64,000 bases of DNA. Source: Mycteria americana. Taxonomy: Eukaryota; Chordata; Aves; Ciconiiformes; Ciconiidae. Position numbers and translations under genes: made by a program. Below, piece after piece: positions 23,291-33,761 of this stretch; the first letter of the stretch is position 1; each line of letters starts with the position of its first letter. The notes below the pieces were generated by a model. It saw only the letters and a list, made by a program, of their open reading frames with translations. It was not told the DNA's origin and made no database searches. The stretch covers positions 47,417,501-47,481,500 of the forward strand of contig NC_134370.1 in the NCBI RefSeq assembly GCF_035582795.1. Reading direction: 5' to 3'.

Positions 23291-23834
23291 AGGCAGGGAT
23301 GGCAGAGGGGTGACTCCCAGTCCTCGGATGGTGTCACCCCTGGTGACACTGGTGTCACTGCCGCCAGCCGTCAGCAGGGACCCACTGCCAGCGCCCGTCC
23401 CCTGGGATGCCTCCGCTGAGGCCACAGAAGGCAGCGACACCCCTGGGGTCAAAGGCTGAGGCCCCCCCGGGAGGGACACAGGGGGCTGGGGACCTCTGGC
23501 CGCAGCCTGGCCCATCCCTGGAGACAACCCAGGCCGGGTGATGGTGGCCGCCCGCCATCCCTCTGAGCTGGGCAGGGGGGTTTAGCAGCTAAAGCCCTCA
23601 AATCCCAAATTGTGCTGCCCTGTCACAGGGAGGGTTTAGCGGCTGTTGCGTAACTCCGGGGGCCACCTGGCCCCCACCCGCTGCAGCGTCAGCAGCCCTG
23701 GCCCAACACCCCCGGGGGCCCCTGCGTCTCCCCGGGAGGGGAATCTGAGGCACAGGGGGGTGCTCTGTGCTGACCACCAGGGCTAAGCCGCTTTGGGGGG
23801 GCTCCACTGAGCATCCCCCCTCCCTTTGCTATCA

Positions 23835-23900
23835 GGGCCGGTAATTAATTACTGAGGGCAGGGAAATTACCCCCCTTAATTACCATTTTTCGTTATTCCC
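23835..23900. promoter_or_regulatory. TAATTA cluster with inverted repeat
   Basis: An AT-rich island in GC-rich DNA. GGTAATTAATTA near 23,840 and TTAATTACC near 23,878 form an inverted 9-bp pair, giving three homeodomain-type TAATTA cores (RAX/VSX-like). The function is inferred only from motif and position 1.7 kb before the NR2E3 zinc-finger exon. Confidence 0.3.
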
Positions 23901-24519
23901 CTCTAACCGCCTTAGCAAAGGGCTTATGCACTTATAGGACCCAGTGGGTCCCAAGCCGGAGGGACATATGGGAGTCTCTATCCCGAGCCCCGTCACCCAC
24001 CTCCACCGCAATGTCAGCCTCACAGTGCTGGGTGTGGGGGGGTACACGCAGTGGCAGGGTGACACCCCCATGGTGGCCTGCGGCAGCACGCGGCAGGGGT
24101 GGCTTGGGTGTTGCGGGGTTTAGGGTTACAGGGCTGGGGCTCAGCACCTTTTTAATTCTTCATTGCGTGGCTGATGGATCCCCCCCCCTCCCTGCGCAGA
24201 CACTAAAGATTAAGAGGGTGACAAAGAGGCGGCTGCTTACACAGCGCCCGCCACTAAGCTGCCTTGAAGAGAGCAAGGCAAGAGCCCTGCTGCCTGCAGA
24301 GCTGCCGGAGCACCCACCGCCTCGCCAGACCCCAGGGCACCCACCGCAGTGGCAGCCGGAGGGAGGGAAGAGGGACAGGTCAGGAACGCTGGGTACGGGA
24401 TGGCTGCGTCGCCAGCAGGGTCGGTGGTGAGCACTGGGCTGGATGATAGCCCCACGGGTAAGAGGTGGTATTCTGCTTGAGTGGGTGCGACACGGCGGGA
24501 CCGCGGCTGCCGTGTGGGG

Positions 24520-25290
24520 TCTTTCTTCAGGATGGCTGGGGTCCCCATCGTAGTCCTTCTCCAAGATATCTAGGGTCCCCATCATGGTCCTTCTCAGGGA
24601 TGGCTGGGGTCCCCATCGTGGTCCTTCTCCAAGATACCTGGGTTCCCCATCACAGCCCTTCTCCAGGATGGCTGGGGTCCCCATTATGGTCCTTCTCCAG
24701 GATGGCTGGGGTCCCCATTATGGTCCTTCTCCAAGATGCCCGGGGCCCCCATTGTAGTCCTTCACCAGGATGGTGAGGGTCTCCATCATGGTCCTTATCT
24801 GGGATGCCTGGGGTCCTCATCATGGTTCTTCTCCAAGATACCTGGGGTCCCCATCGTGGTCCTTCTCCAAGATACCTGGGGTCCCCATCGTGGTCCTTCT
24901 CCTGGGTGCCCAGGGTCCTCAGCTACCACCCTTCTCCAAGATGCTGAGAGTTCCCATTGTGGTCTTTCTCTGGGCCAGTATGCCTGCAGTCCCCAACCCC
25001 AATGCTCTCCATAATGCCCATGGTCCTCATCATGGTCCTTCTTCAGGATCCCCCAGATATGGCCCTTTTGCGGGATGCCTGCAGTCCCCAGCCATAAACC
25101 TCTCCTGGATGCCCATGGTCCCCGGCCCTTCTCCAGGGTCCTTGTGGTCCCCTGCTGTGTCCCTTCTCTGGGATGCCCACAGCCCCTTGTTGGGATGCCC
25201 AGTGTCCCCAGCCGCGGCCCTTCTCCAGGACACCTCCGGTCCCTGGTTGTGGCCCTTCTCTGGGATGCCTGGCATCTCCTCACTGGGACA
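24520..25290. repeat. ~34-bp minisatellite before NR2E3 exon 2
   Basis: About twenty copies of GGATGGCTGGGGTCCCCATC followed by GTGGTCCTTCTCCA, increasingly degenerate toward 25,290. It ends ~280 bp before the NR2E3 acceptor. Confidence 0.9.
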
Positions 25291-25571
25291 CCTGGTGTCC
25301 CCATCCCTAGGGACAACATTTCATCCCCTTTTAAAAGTCCCATGAGAGCTCATCCCATAGCACCCCAGGGGCTGGGGCTTAGGGAGATCCTGAACCCCAT
25401 GTGCAATCGCTGGAGTCCAAAGGTCTCCCCATTCATGTTCCTGGGCTGGACCAGCGAAGGTGGAAACCATCCCATCGCCAGCGTGCTGGGGGGCAGTGGG
25501 GACTGGTGGGAGGGATGAGGGACATCGGGGTGTCCTAAGTCACCCCGAATGTGGCGGCTCCACTCCCGCAG

Positions 25572-27716
25572 GGCTGAGCCCGGCCCCTGGCAAGGCGCTG
25601 AGCCCCGTGCTGCTGTGCAAGGTGTGCGGGGACACCAGCAGCGGGAAGCACTATGGCATCTATGCCTGCAACGGCTGCAGCGGCTTCTTCAAGCGCAGTG
25701 TCCGCAGGAAGCTCATCTACAGGTGGGGACGGGGGTGAGGGGTCCCCATGGGGCAGGGACCAGCCAGGGGGGAGGAGCAGCCAGTGGGGCAGGGACCCAG
25801 GGGATGGGCACCCAGCAGGGCAGGGACTAGGGGGACAGGCACCCAATGGGGCAGGGACCTGGCGGGGGTCCAGGGCACCCATGGGACCAGGACACCCATC
25901 AAGGCAGGGTATTCACTGGGACAGTGCACCCATGGAGGGACAGGGCACCCACTGGGGACAGGGCATTCATTGGGACAGGGCACCCATTGGGGACAGGGTG
26001 CCCATTGTGGTGGGGCACCCATTGGGGGGGACAAGACACCCAACAGGGACAAAGCACCCCCAGGACATGGCACCCATGGGGGCAGGACAAACCTTGGGGA
26101 CAGGATCCCCCAGGTACAGGGGCCACCCCAGGGGCTGCAGCCATGTGCCACCTCTCTCCATAGGTGCCAGGCGGGGACAGGGCTGTGCCCAGTGGACAAG
26201 GCACACCGCAACCAGTGCCAGGCCTGCCGGCTGAAGAAGTGCCTGCAAGCTGGCATGAACAAGGATGGTGAGATGGGTGCGGGGGACACACAGTGACAGA
26301 TGGTGGGGGTGACAGCGGAGTGGTTGGTGCTGATGCCACCTTGTCCCTGCAGCCGTGCAGAATGAGCGCCAGCCCCGCAGCACGGCCCAGGTCCGGCTGG
26401 ACAGCATTGAGCTGGACACCGAGCTGCCCCCCGAGCATGTGGCCACCACCCGTGAGGTCCCCCTGACCCCCTGCCCAGCCCCCCGCAGTTCCAGTGCCAC
26501 TGTTGCCATCACCCCGGGACCCCGAGCACCCACGCCGCCCACCAACCATCGCTTTATGGCCAGCCTGATGACGGCCGAGACCTGCGCCAAGCTGGAGCCT
26601 GAGGATGGTGGGTGGCCACCGGTGGGGAGGGGACTGGTGGGAGGTTGTCCCCACAGTGGGGTGACCACCAGCGTCCCCTTCTGTCCCCACAGCTGATGAG
26701 ACAGTGGATGTGACAGGTGGCGAGCCAGAGCGGGCAGCTGGCGAGTACCAGGTGGCACCATACCCGGCGGCCAGCCCCGAAAACGTCTACGAGACTTCAG
26801 CGCGTCTTCTCTTCATGGCTGTGAAATGGGCCAAAAACCTGCCCGTCTTCTCCAACCTGCCCTTCCGTGACCAGGTGGGGTTGGGAACCCCCCCTCTATG
26901 GGGCAGTGGGGACCCCAAAAAATGTAGGCAACTGGTGGGATGGGGATGGCTGGAGCAATCCCCACAACATTCACTGCAGGGTCTTGGGGTGCTCCTCAGA
27001 AGATGCTCTTCCGCCCAACCCACTGTGGTGGTTGCAGGTGTTGGAGGCTTTGGGGGTGACAGGGTTTTTTGGGGCTCCCCCCCCCCCCCCAGGTGATCCT
27101 GCTGGAGGAAGCATGGAGCGAGCTGTTCCTGCTCTGTGCCATCCAGTGGTCCATGCCCTTGGAGAGCTGCCCACTGCTGTCTGTCCCCGAGCCGGCCCCT
27201 GGCAAGCTGCTGCCGGCTACCCTGGACGTCCGGGCACTGCAGGAGACCCTCGGCCGCTTCAAGGCGTTGGCCGTTGACCCCACTGAATTTGCCTGCATGA
27301 AGGCCGTGGTGCTCTTCAAACCAGGTGAGGGACCCACCAGCACCCACCACTGTCCATCCCTGTGTCCCCACCCCACACCGTCACCCCCTTGTCCCTGCAG
27401 AGACCCGCGGCCTGAAGGACCCTGAGCAGGTAGAGAACCTGCAGGACCAGTCACAGGTGATGCTGGGCCAGCACAACCGTTCTCACTACCCCGGGCAGCC
27501 TGTCAGGTACCGCCATCCCCACACCCCCATGGCTGACACCAGGGGTGGCGACACCCACCCATGGCCACCGCTCTATCCCCCAGGTTCGGGAAGCTGCTGC
27601 TGCTCCTCCCAGCACTGCGCTTTATCTCCTCCGAGCGTGTGGAGCTGCTTTTCTTCCGCCGGACGATCGGCAACACCCCCATGGAGAAACTGCTGTGTGA
27701 CATGTTCAAGAACTGA
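25572..27716 (+). CDS. NR2E3: NR2E3, photoreceptor-specific nuclear receptor (exon 1 not placed)
   Basis: Orphan nuclear receptor that works with CRX and a MAF factor to promote rod and repress cone genes. Exons: 25572-25722, 26164-26267, 26353-26607, 26693-26874, 27093-27324, 27401-27506, 27584-27716, all GT-AG and in phase, encoding 387 residues after the exon-1 junction. The two C4 zinc fingers read [20 protein letters not shown] and [19 protein letters not shown], with the unusual P-box CNGCSG of this receptor. The ligand-binding domain has [38 protein letters not shown] and [20 protein letters not shown], ending in AF-2 helix [11 protein letters not shown]. The hinge and the residues before the first finger differ from mammals. 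The acceptor of the first exon shown is phase 1, as in human NR2E3 intron 1. The stop is at 27,714-27,716. Confidence 0.96.
25740..26155. repeat. ~20-bp minisatellite filling NR2E3 intron 2
   Basis: Repeats of GGGACAGGGCACCCATTGGG occupy almost the whole 441-bp intron between the two zinc-finger exons. Confidence 0.85.
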
Positions 27717-28750
27717 CCTCCCCCCACCCCAATGTCACCCAGCTTGTTTGTCACCCTGTGGTGGAACCCTGTCACCCCCACCCTGGGTTTCCTCACCCTG
27801 GGATGCTATGGAGTGTGAAGGTGCCCGTGGTCCTGTCTCCAGGGTGGTGGCCAGAACCATGGGATGCTACTGGCAGCTGGGATGTGGGGCCAGCTTCACT
27901 GGGGACAGCTGGTCACAGGGGGATGTCCCCAAATGAGTGCCAGACACACCGGGAGCACCTCATTGGGTTGGGTGCCTTGATGGGTGCCACTATCCCAAAC
28001 GCTGGAGGAACCCATGGACCCAGGCAAGGTGCCCTTGCTGTGGCACCAGCACACATGGGGACCCACTGCCACTCAGGGGTGACACCAGCCTGAGGGTGGC
28101 ACTGGCCCAGGGATGATGCCAGCCTGGAGCATGACACCAGACCAGGAGTGACATGGGCCTGGGGGTGATGCCAGCCCGGGGGTGATGCCAGCCTGGGGGT
28201 GACATTGGCCAGTGATGATGCCAGCCTAGGGGTGACACTGGCCACAGGGGTGATGGCCATCCTGGGGTATGATACCAGACCAGGGGTGACACTGGCTGGG
28301 GTGATGGCAGCCCAGGGGTGATGCAAGCCTGTGGGTGACACCAGCTCTAGGGTGACATGGGCCAGGGGTGACACTGGCAAGGGGCAATGCCAGCCTGGGG
28401 GTGACCCCAGCCCTGGGGTAACACCAGCCAGGGGTGATACTGGCCAGGGATGATGCCAGACTAGGGGTGACATTGGCTGAGGGTGACGCCAGCCTGGGGT
28501 GACACCATGCTAGGGGCATGACACCAGCCCAGGGGTGACACTGGCCATGGGGGAATGCCATCCCAGGGCTGCGTGTCCCCTCAACCGCAATCGCTGCCCC
28601 TCACTCACAGGGCACGGGGCTCTCCCCCACTGCGACTTCAGCTCCGTGATCCCAGAGGACACGCCGTGACAGCCCCTCATCCCCATGTCCTGAGGGGCTC
28701 CTGCTCTCCCCCCACCTTTTTATACGCCAAATAAAGAGGGCTTTTGCAGC
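27717..28750 (+). other. NR2E3: NR2E3 3' UTR with embedded minisatellite and exon-like end
   Basis: Non-coding 3' region. 28,075-28,560 is a degenerate array of GGGGTGACACTGGCCAGGGG and GATGCCAGCCTG. At 28,601-28,669 an acceptor-like CTCACTCACAG is followed by an open stretch reading HGALPHCDFSSVIPEDTP and a TGA, which could be an alternative terminal exon. Otherwise no gene is seen. Confidence 0.6.
28730..28735 (+). terminator. NR2E3: AATAAA poly(A) signal, NR2E3
   Basis: Only canonical signal within ~1.1 kb downstream of the NR2E3 stop, followed by a G/T-rich stretch. Cleavage is expected near 28,750. Confidence 0.7.
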
Positions 28751-28814
28751 CAGGCTCCTCGTGCTGCTGACTCGGGGTCCCCGTCCTCAGATGGGGGTGG
28801 CAGCAGGGGGGCAC

Positions 28815-29255
28815 CAACTGAATATTAATAATCTGAATATAAATAAATAAGAGAAAAAGAAATAATCTGAATATAAATAAATTGAAAAGAAATTATCTGA
28901 ATATAAATAAGATAAATATAAATAACCTGAATTAAATAATTGGAATATAAATAAGATTAATAGAAATAATGTGAATATAAATAAAATTAAAATAATCTGA
29001 AATAAAGTGAAAATAAATTATCTGAATATAAAAAATCTGAATAGAAGTAATCTGAATAATCTGAATTAAATAATCTGAATATAAAAAAGATCAATATACA
29101 TAATCTGAAAGAATCTGAATACAAATAAATTGAAAATAAATTATCCGATATAAATAAGATAAATATAAATAATCTGATTAGAAATAATCTGAATATAAAT
29201 AAGATAAATAGAAATGATCTGGATATAAATAATCCAAACATAAATAATCTGCATG
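28815..29255. repeat. AT-rich tandem array between the convergent genes
   Basis: Degenerate ~19-20-bp units of AATAATCTGAATATAAATAA. It fills the spacer between the 3' ends of NR2E3 and MYO9A. Confidence 0.88.
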
Positions 29256-29349
29256 GAAATGAGCCGGAAGCACAGACTCAGACCCCGGCAGAGGCTGGGG
29301 CAGGGGAGCCGCCGTTGTCCCCCCAGCATCAAACACAGCACCCAGCACC

Positions 29350-30559
29350 AGGCGCTCCTCGTTACAGCTCTTTAATTAGCGCAGGGTCAGGGGTTTGCCT
29401 AGCCGCTTTGTACAGCCACGGGGAGGATTTGAGGAAAAATCCACAAATTGCACTTTATACACACCATGGTCTGATGGCAGAAGGAAAAAATACCCCCAAA
29501 ACCCAACAGTAATTTGGGGGTTTGACAAGCGGCAGCGTCCCCCAGCTGTGGGGCACCAGAAATTCTTCGCCTTTATAGAATTACACTTTTATTTCTCAAT
29601 TTTTTCCTTTTTTAAACAATTTCTAGCGTGGATGACACAGGATAATATATCCTCTTACAATACAGACTTTGTTTTTAATTTACACGCAGCAGACTTATAA
29701 ATTACTTAAAAAAAATTTCCATTAAAAAAAATAATAATTAACAGCACGCAGCCCCCTCTCCTGTCCAGTAGTAAGTACATTCATGCCGCTCTGGAAAAAA
29801 AAACATTTTATGCCCCCAAATCCGGCCTTTTGCCAGAGGGAGGGCCGGGAAGGAGCTATGGGAGATGCTGGGGGGATGCACCAGCAGGGGACCCCGGAAC
29901 ATCTCATTCCGCCCCCCCCCAATTCCTGGGGCATCCAGTGCTGACTGCTAGCTTAGCTCCTGGCGGGATTTTTAAAATATATATATATATTTCTTTTATA
30001 TGTTTTTTCTTTATATATATATACACACACACAAATACATGATATATAAAGAAATATATTTTCTATATATATTCTATATATTTATATATATAAAGAAATA
30101 GAGATAAAATACATAAATGTATATTCTTTATATATGGTATATATATTTCTTTATAGAGAGAGAAAGATACTCTATAAAGAAATATATAAATATATATAAA
30201 GAAACATATATATTTCTTTATATATTTTTAATATATTTCTTCTATATGTATAAAGAAATATATATTTTTATATATAGTATATATTTCTTTAATATATATT
30301 TCTTTATAAAGAAATATGTAAAAAATATATACATAAATATATATCTTTATATAATATATATCTTATATAGATTTCTTTATATAAATGTACTATATATAAA
30401 AGAAATATAAAATATATAAAGAAACATATTTATTCTTTATATATATTCTTTTATATATATATTTTTAATATATAGAATATATATTCTTTTAAATATATTT
30501 TCTTCATATATATTATATATATATATATATAAGGGAAATATATATCTCTCTCAAAAGAA

Positions 30560-30596
<37 letters not shown>

Positions 30597-32296
30597 TGGA
30601 GGCACTGCCTGAGCCAGATCCACTGTCCCTGCTGTTCTTATGCCGCCCAGGCGAGAAAACTGAGGATGAGGATGGAGCCCTTCCACCTGCCATCAGGGAC
30701 CTCCTTGCCTGGAGCCTGGCCACTTTGAGGGGAATTCCTGCAGTTTTGGATAAAGAGGCTCTAAAATGGCTGGTTTTGGCACAGAGCACTGGGGATGCTC
30801 CTCCTATTTCCAGCTCCAGCGGGGTTTAGGGTGACTCCCCAGGAGCTTTTGCTGTTGTGGCCACCACCTGCCTTGCCAGCGCAACCCGGGTCACTCCTAA
30901 AATCCCTATTTTCCTGTCTGGGGATAGTAAAATCCCATTTTCCCCTATGAATGGGGGATGATTCACTTGGTTTCGCTCCACTCCCGGGATGCAGTGCTGA
31001 GGTGGATGCTGTTCCCGTGCCCCCGCTCTCCCTGCGGCATCTCTTGCTTTCCCCCACTGGAAAAAAAAAAAAAAAAAAAAAGAAAGAAAAAATAAAACTC
31101 CCAATAAATAAACCATCCCTTGAAAGAAATGGCCCTCTGGGCAGGGGGAGAGGGGACCAAAGAGTGGCTTGGCTAAACCCAGAGATGCGGGCATAACCTG
31201 GCAAAACACAAAATACTCAGGAAAACTCAATTTTTTGGTATTTTCCCCCATTTCGGTAGTGCTTTGGGAAAGGACGAGCCTCAACCTGTGATGCCCAGCC
31301 CCTCTGAAAGGACGGATCCAGCCTTTACTGATCTAATTAGTGCCCCGGGGCTCCTAATTTCACCTTTCCAGAGGTTTTCCAGTACCTGGAGCTTCTCCAG
31401 GTGCCACCAATGGTGTCAATGATGATGATACCAGAGGGATTAAGAGCCAAGTCATTAGCTAATGTTGCTAATTAGTCCTATCATAGGCATTGCTTTTAAA
31501 TCATGCTAATTACACCTCCAGGGATTTCTTGTTTAAAAAAACCAATGTATAGAGCAAGGTGGTAGTGGCAAGTGATGGATGGTGACACTGGCGGTAACGC
31601 TGGCAGAAGAGCTCAGCCTATCAATTCCCTCCTCCCCGGCCAAAAAATAATAATAATAAGAAGAAAAAGAAGTTCTGTCTGGGGGAAAAAAAAAAAAAAT
31701 TACAACAAACTCCAGTAACCGGCATATAAACAAATATAGCTTCAAGTAGTCCTTGATTATTATTATTATTATTTTTTAATACTGATGGTCTTCAAAAAAA
31801 AAAAAGAGGAAAGGTGGTTAGGTCACGTTTGAAAAAAGAAAAAAAAAAAGGTGATTTTTGGCAGATTTTAACGCTTTTTCCATGCGCTTGGCGTTGGCGT
31901 GGATGAGGTGGTTAAAGCATGGAGGGCTTGGCTGGCTGGAGCGGAGCCAGTGCTGGCTCGGGATGCTCCCACAGGATTTTTAGGCTTGGTTTTCTCCTAC
32001 CGACAGGCGACGGCAATTCAGTACAAAGGTTTGGCAGCGCAATGCTCCGAGATGTTGGATGCTCCTAGGGGAAGGGCGCAGGAGCCGGCCAGTGCCCCTC
32101 CATCCCCAGTCCAACCCCCCCCGAAGGTCTCAACCCCCCCCAAACCATTAAGGCCACCGTTAAAACTGTCCCCCACCAGCCTTTTTCATTAAGAATTCAT
32201 CCTCCTGGTGTTAATGAGGAAGCCATCAGGAGCGCTGCCGGTGCTGCCAATGGGGAGGATGCTCCGGTGCGTGACGCGTCCCCGGGGTGGAGCATC
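29350..32296 (-). other. MYO9A: MYO9A 3' UTR (extent inferred)
   Basis: About 2.9 kb follow the MYO9A stop with no ORF of note. ATTAAA on the minus strand at about 29,370 and AATAAA at about 29,587 are candidate signals. Contents include the AT array at 29,970-30,600, a 21-base A tract at 31,061-31,081 (T tract in the transcript) and a shorter homopolymer near 31,690. The true end cannot be fixed without transcript data. Confidence 0.5.
29970..30600. repeat. TATA/AAAGAAATATAT array
   Basis: Over 600 bp of (TA)n interrupted by CTTTATA and AAAGAAATATATAT, rich in short inverted repeats. It lies within the inferred MYO9A 3' UTR. Confidence 0.9.
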
Positions 32297-33761
32297 TCAG
32301 ACCATGAACTCATTGCTCCCCAGGAGGACGAGGGGTTGGGCAGCAGCGCAGTCAGCCTCGGGGTTTCTCTTGCGTCCCCCCGCTGTCCCCCCATCTGGGG
32401 GCTCTTTGGTTTTCGGCGGGGAAGTTTTCACGCTCTTCAGTTTCTGTTTGCCTTTCTCTGGGTTGAACGTCCCACGGGTGGTGAACTGAGGCCGGTCCTC
32501 AGGATAACGCAGAGGTCCCACGAAGCCCTCAGGGCTCGGCCGGGTTTCGGGGGGCTCGCTGGACCCTCCTGCTCGGTAGAAAGGTGATTTGGAGTACATC
32601 TGGAAGCGCTTCCGGGGCAGGTGGGGCAAGCAGGAGGTGGACGATTGGGAGGAGGAGGAGGAGGAGGAAATGGAGGCGTCAGCTGGGTCTGCTGGGTCTG
32701 GACGCATCCTGGGGTGCCTTCGCAGCCGGCTTGTCCCCTCCACCTTCGTGGGGCGCAGGGAGGTAAGTGCTACGCTTCTCTCTGGGGATGGGGGAAGGAC
32801 CACCAGAGGATCAACACCCTGAAACCACCCAGCATCTCGGTGCCACTTCCTGGGGACACACACCACTGAGCCAGGACAACGTTCCTGGCATCTTGCTGGA
32901 GGTAGCATCACCCAGGATGATGCAGCAGCACTGGAGGAGCACTCACCTCCCCATCAAACCTTGGGTGCTACCACCCACCTCCCCAGGTCCATGTGTTTTA
33001 ACCCTTAACCCCTCTCTTTATACCCATTTAAATTGCTATACATCAAGAGTGGACCGGAAAAAACAAATAAACCCCCTCCCCAAGCTCCTGAAAACCTAAG
33101 CAACATGATCTAGTTGAAGATGTCCCTGCTCTTTGCAGGGGGATTGGCCTAGATGATCTTTGAAGGTCCCTTCCAACCCAAACCATTCCATGATAAACCC
33201 AAGAACACCTGGATTTACCCGAACGATCAGAGATGGCTCCTTCAGAGTCAAAGTTCAAATTTTCGGAGCTGTCGGCAGTGCCGATGGAGGCTTCAGATTC
33301 AAGGGTTTCGTCGTCAGAGGCACGAGGCTCCAGTGTCAGCATCTCAAACGTCAGCTCCTCCCTGCCAAAAAGCAACCCAGTCCCATTGACCCAAAAGGAC
33401 CAAAAAGGTGGGGAGGAGAAGAAAGGGATGAGCGTACACCAAGATATCATGGAGGGAAGGAGGCCTCCAGCTCACCCTACGAGCAGCGTGTCAATTATAT
33501 GATGTCAGATAATATCCATATATAACCTATAGCAGCTTGAACCCCTGACTGGACTCACTTTTCCTTCTGCAGGCTCTCGATCTGCTCCGTCAGCACCTTC
33601 TCCTCCTGCTGCATGGCCACTTGCTGCTGCTCTGTCACCTCCATCTCCATGGCTTCCTCACTGCTCATGGTCTCCTCAGGGACATCTGTCACTGAGGGCA
33701 AGCACACAGCGACGGGAGATGTTGGGCTGGGGTAGGCGCTGCGTCGCACGCGTCCTTTGCC
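32297..33761 (-). CDS. MYO9A: MYO9A: C-terminal tail
   Basis: Exons 33761-33559, 33361-33219 and 32781-32297 (stop at 32,299-32,297). The first is a Gln/Glu coiled-coil ([16 protein letters not shown]). The second has [20 protein letters not shown]. The last has a Ser run, [12 protein letters not shown] and [17 protein letters not shown] before the NEFMV end. The Ser-rich part is more repetitive than in mammals as remembered. Confidence 0.93.

Noticed and set aside
23328-23459. ATG frame MVSPLVTLVSLPPAV ending near DTPG as NR2E3 exon 1
   Set aside because: Length and ending tempt comparison with mammals, but there is no donor in the required phase before its stop.
31061-31105. A21 tract with AATAAA words as the tail of a processed pseudogene
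   Set aside because: No upstream coding or SINE-like sequence on the plus strand supports it; it lies in the inferred MYO9A 3' UTR.
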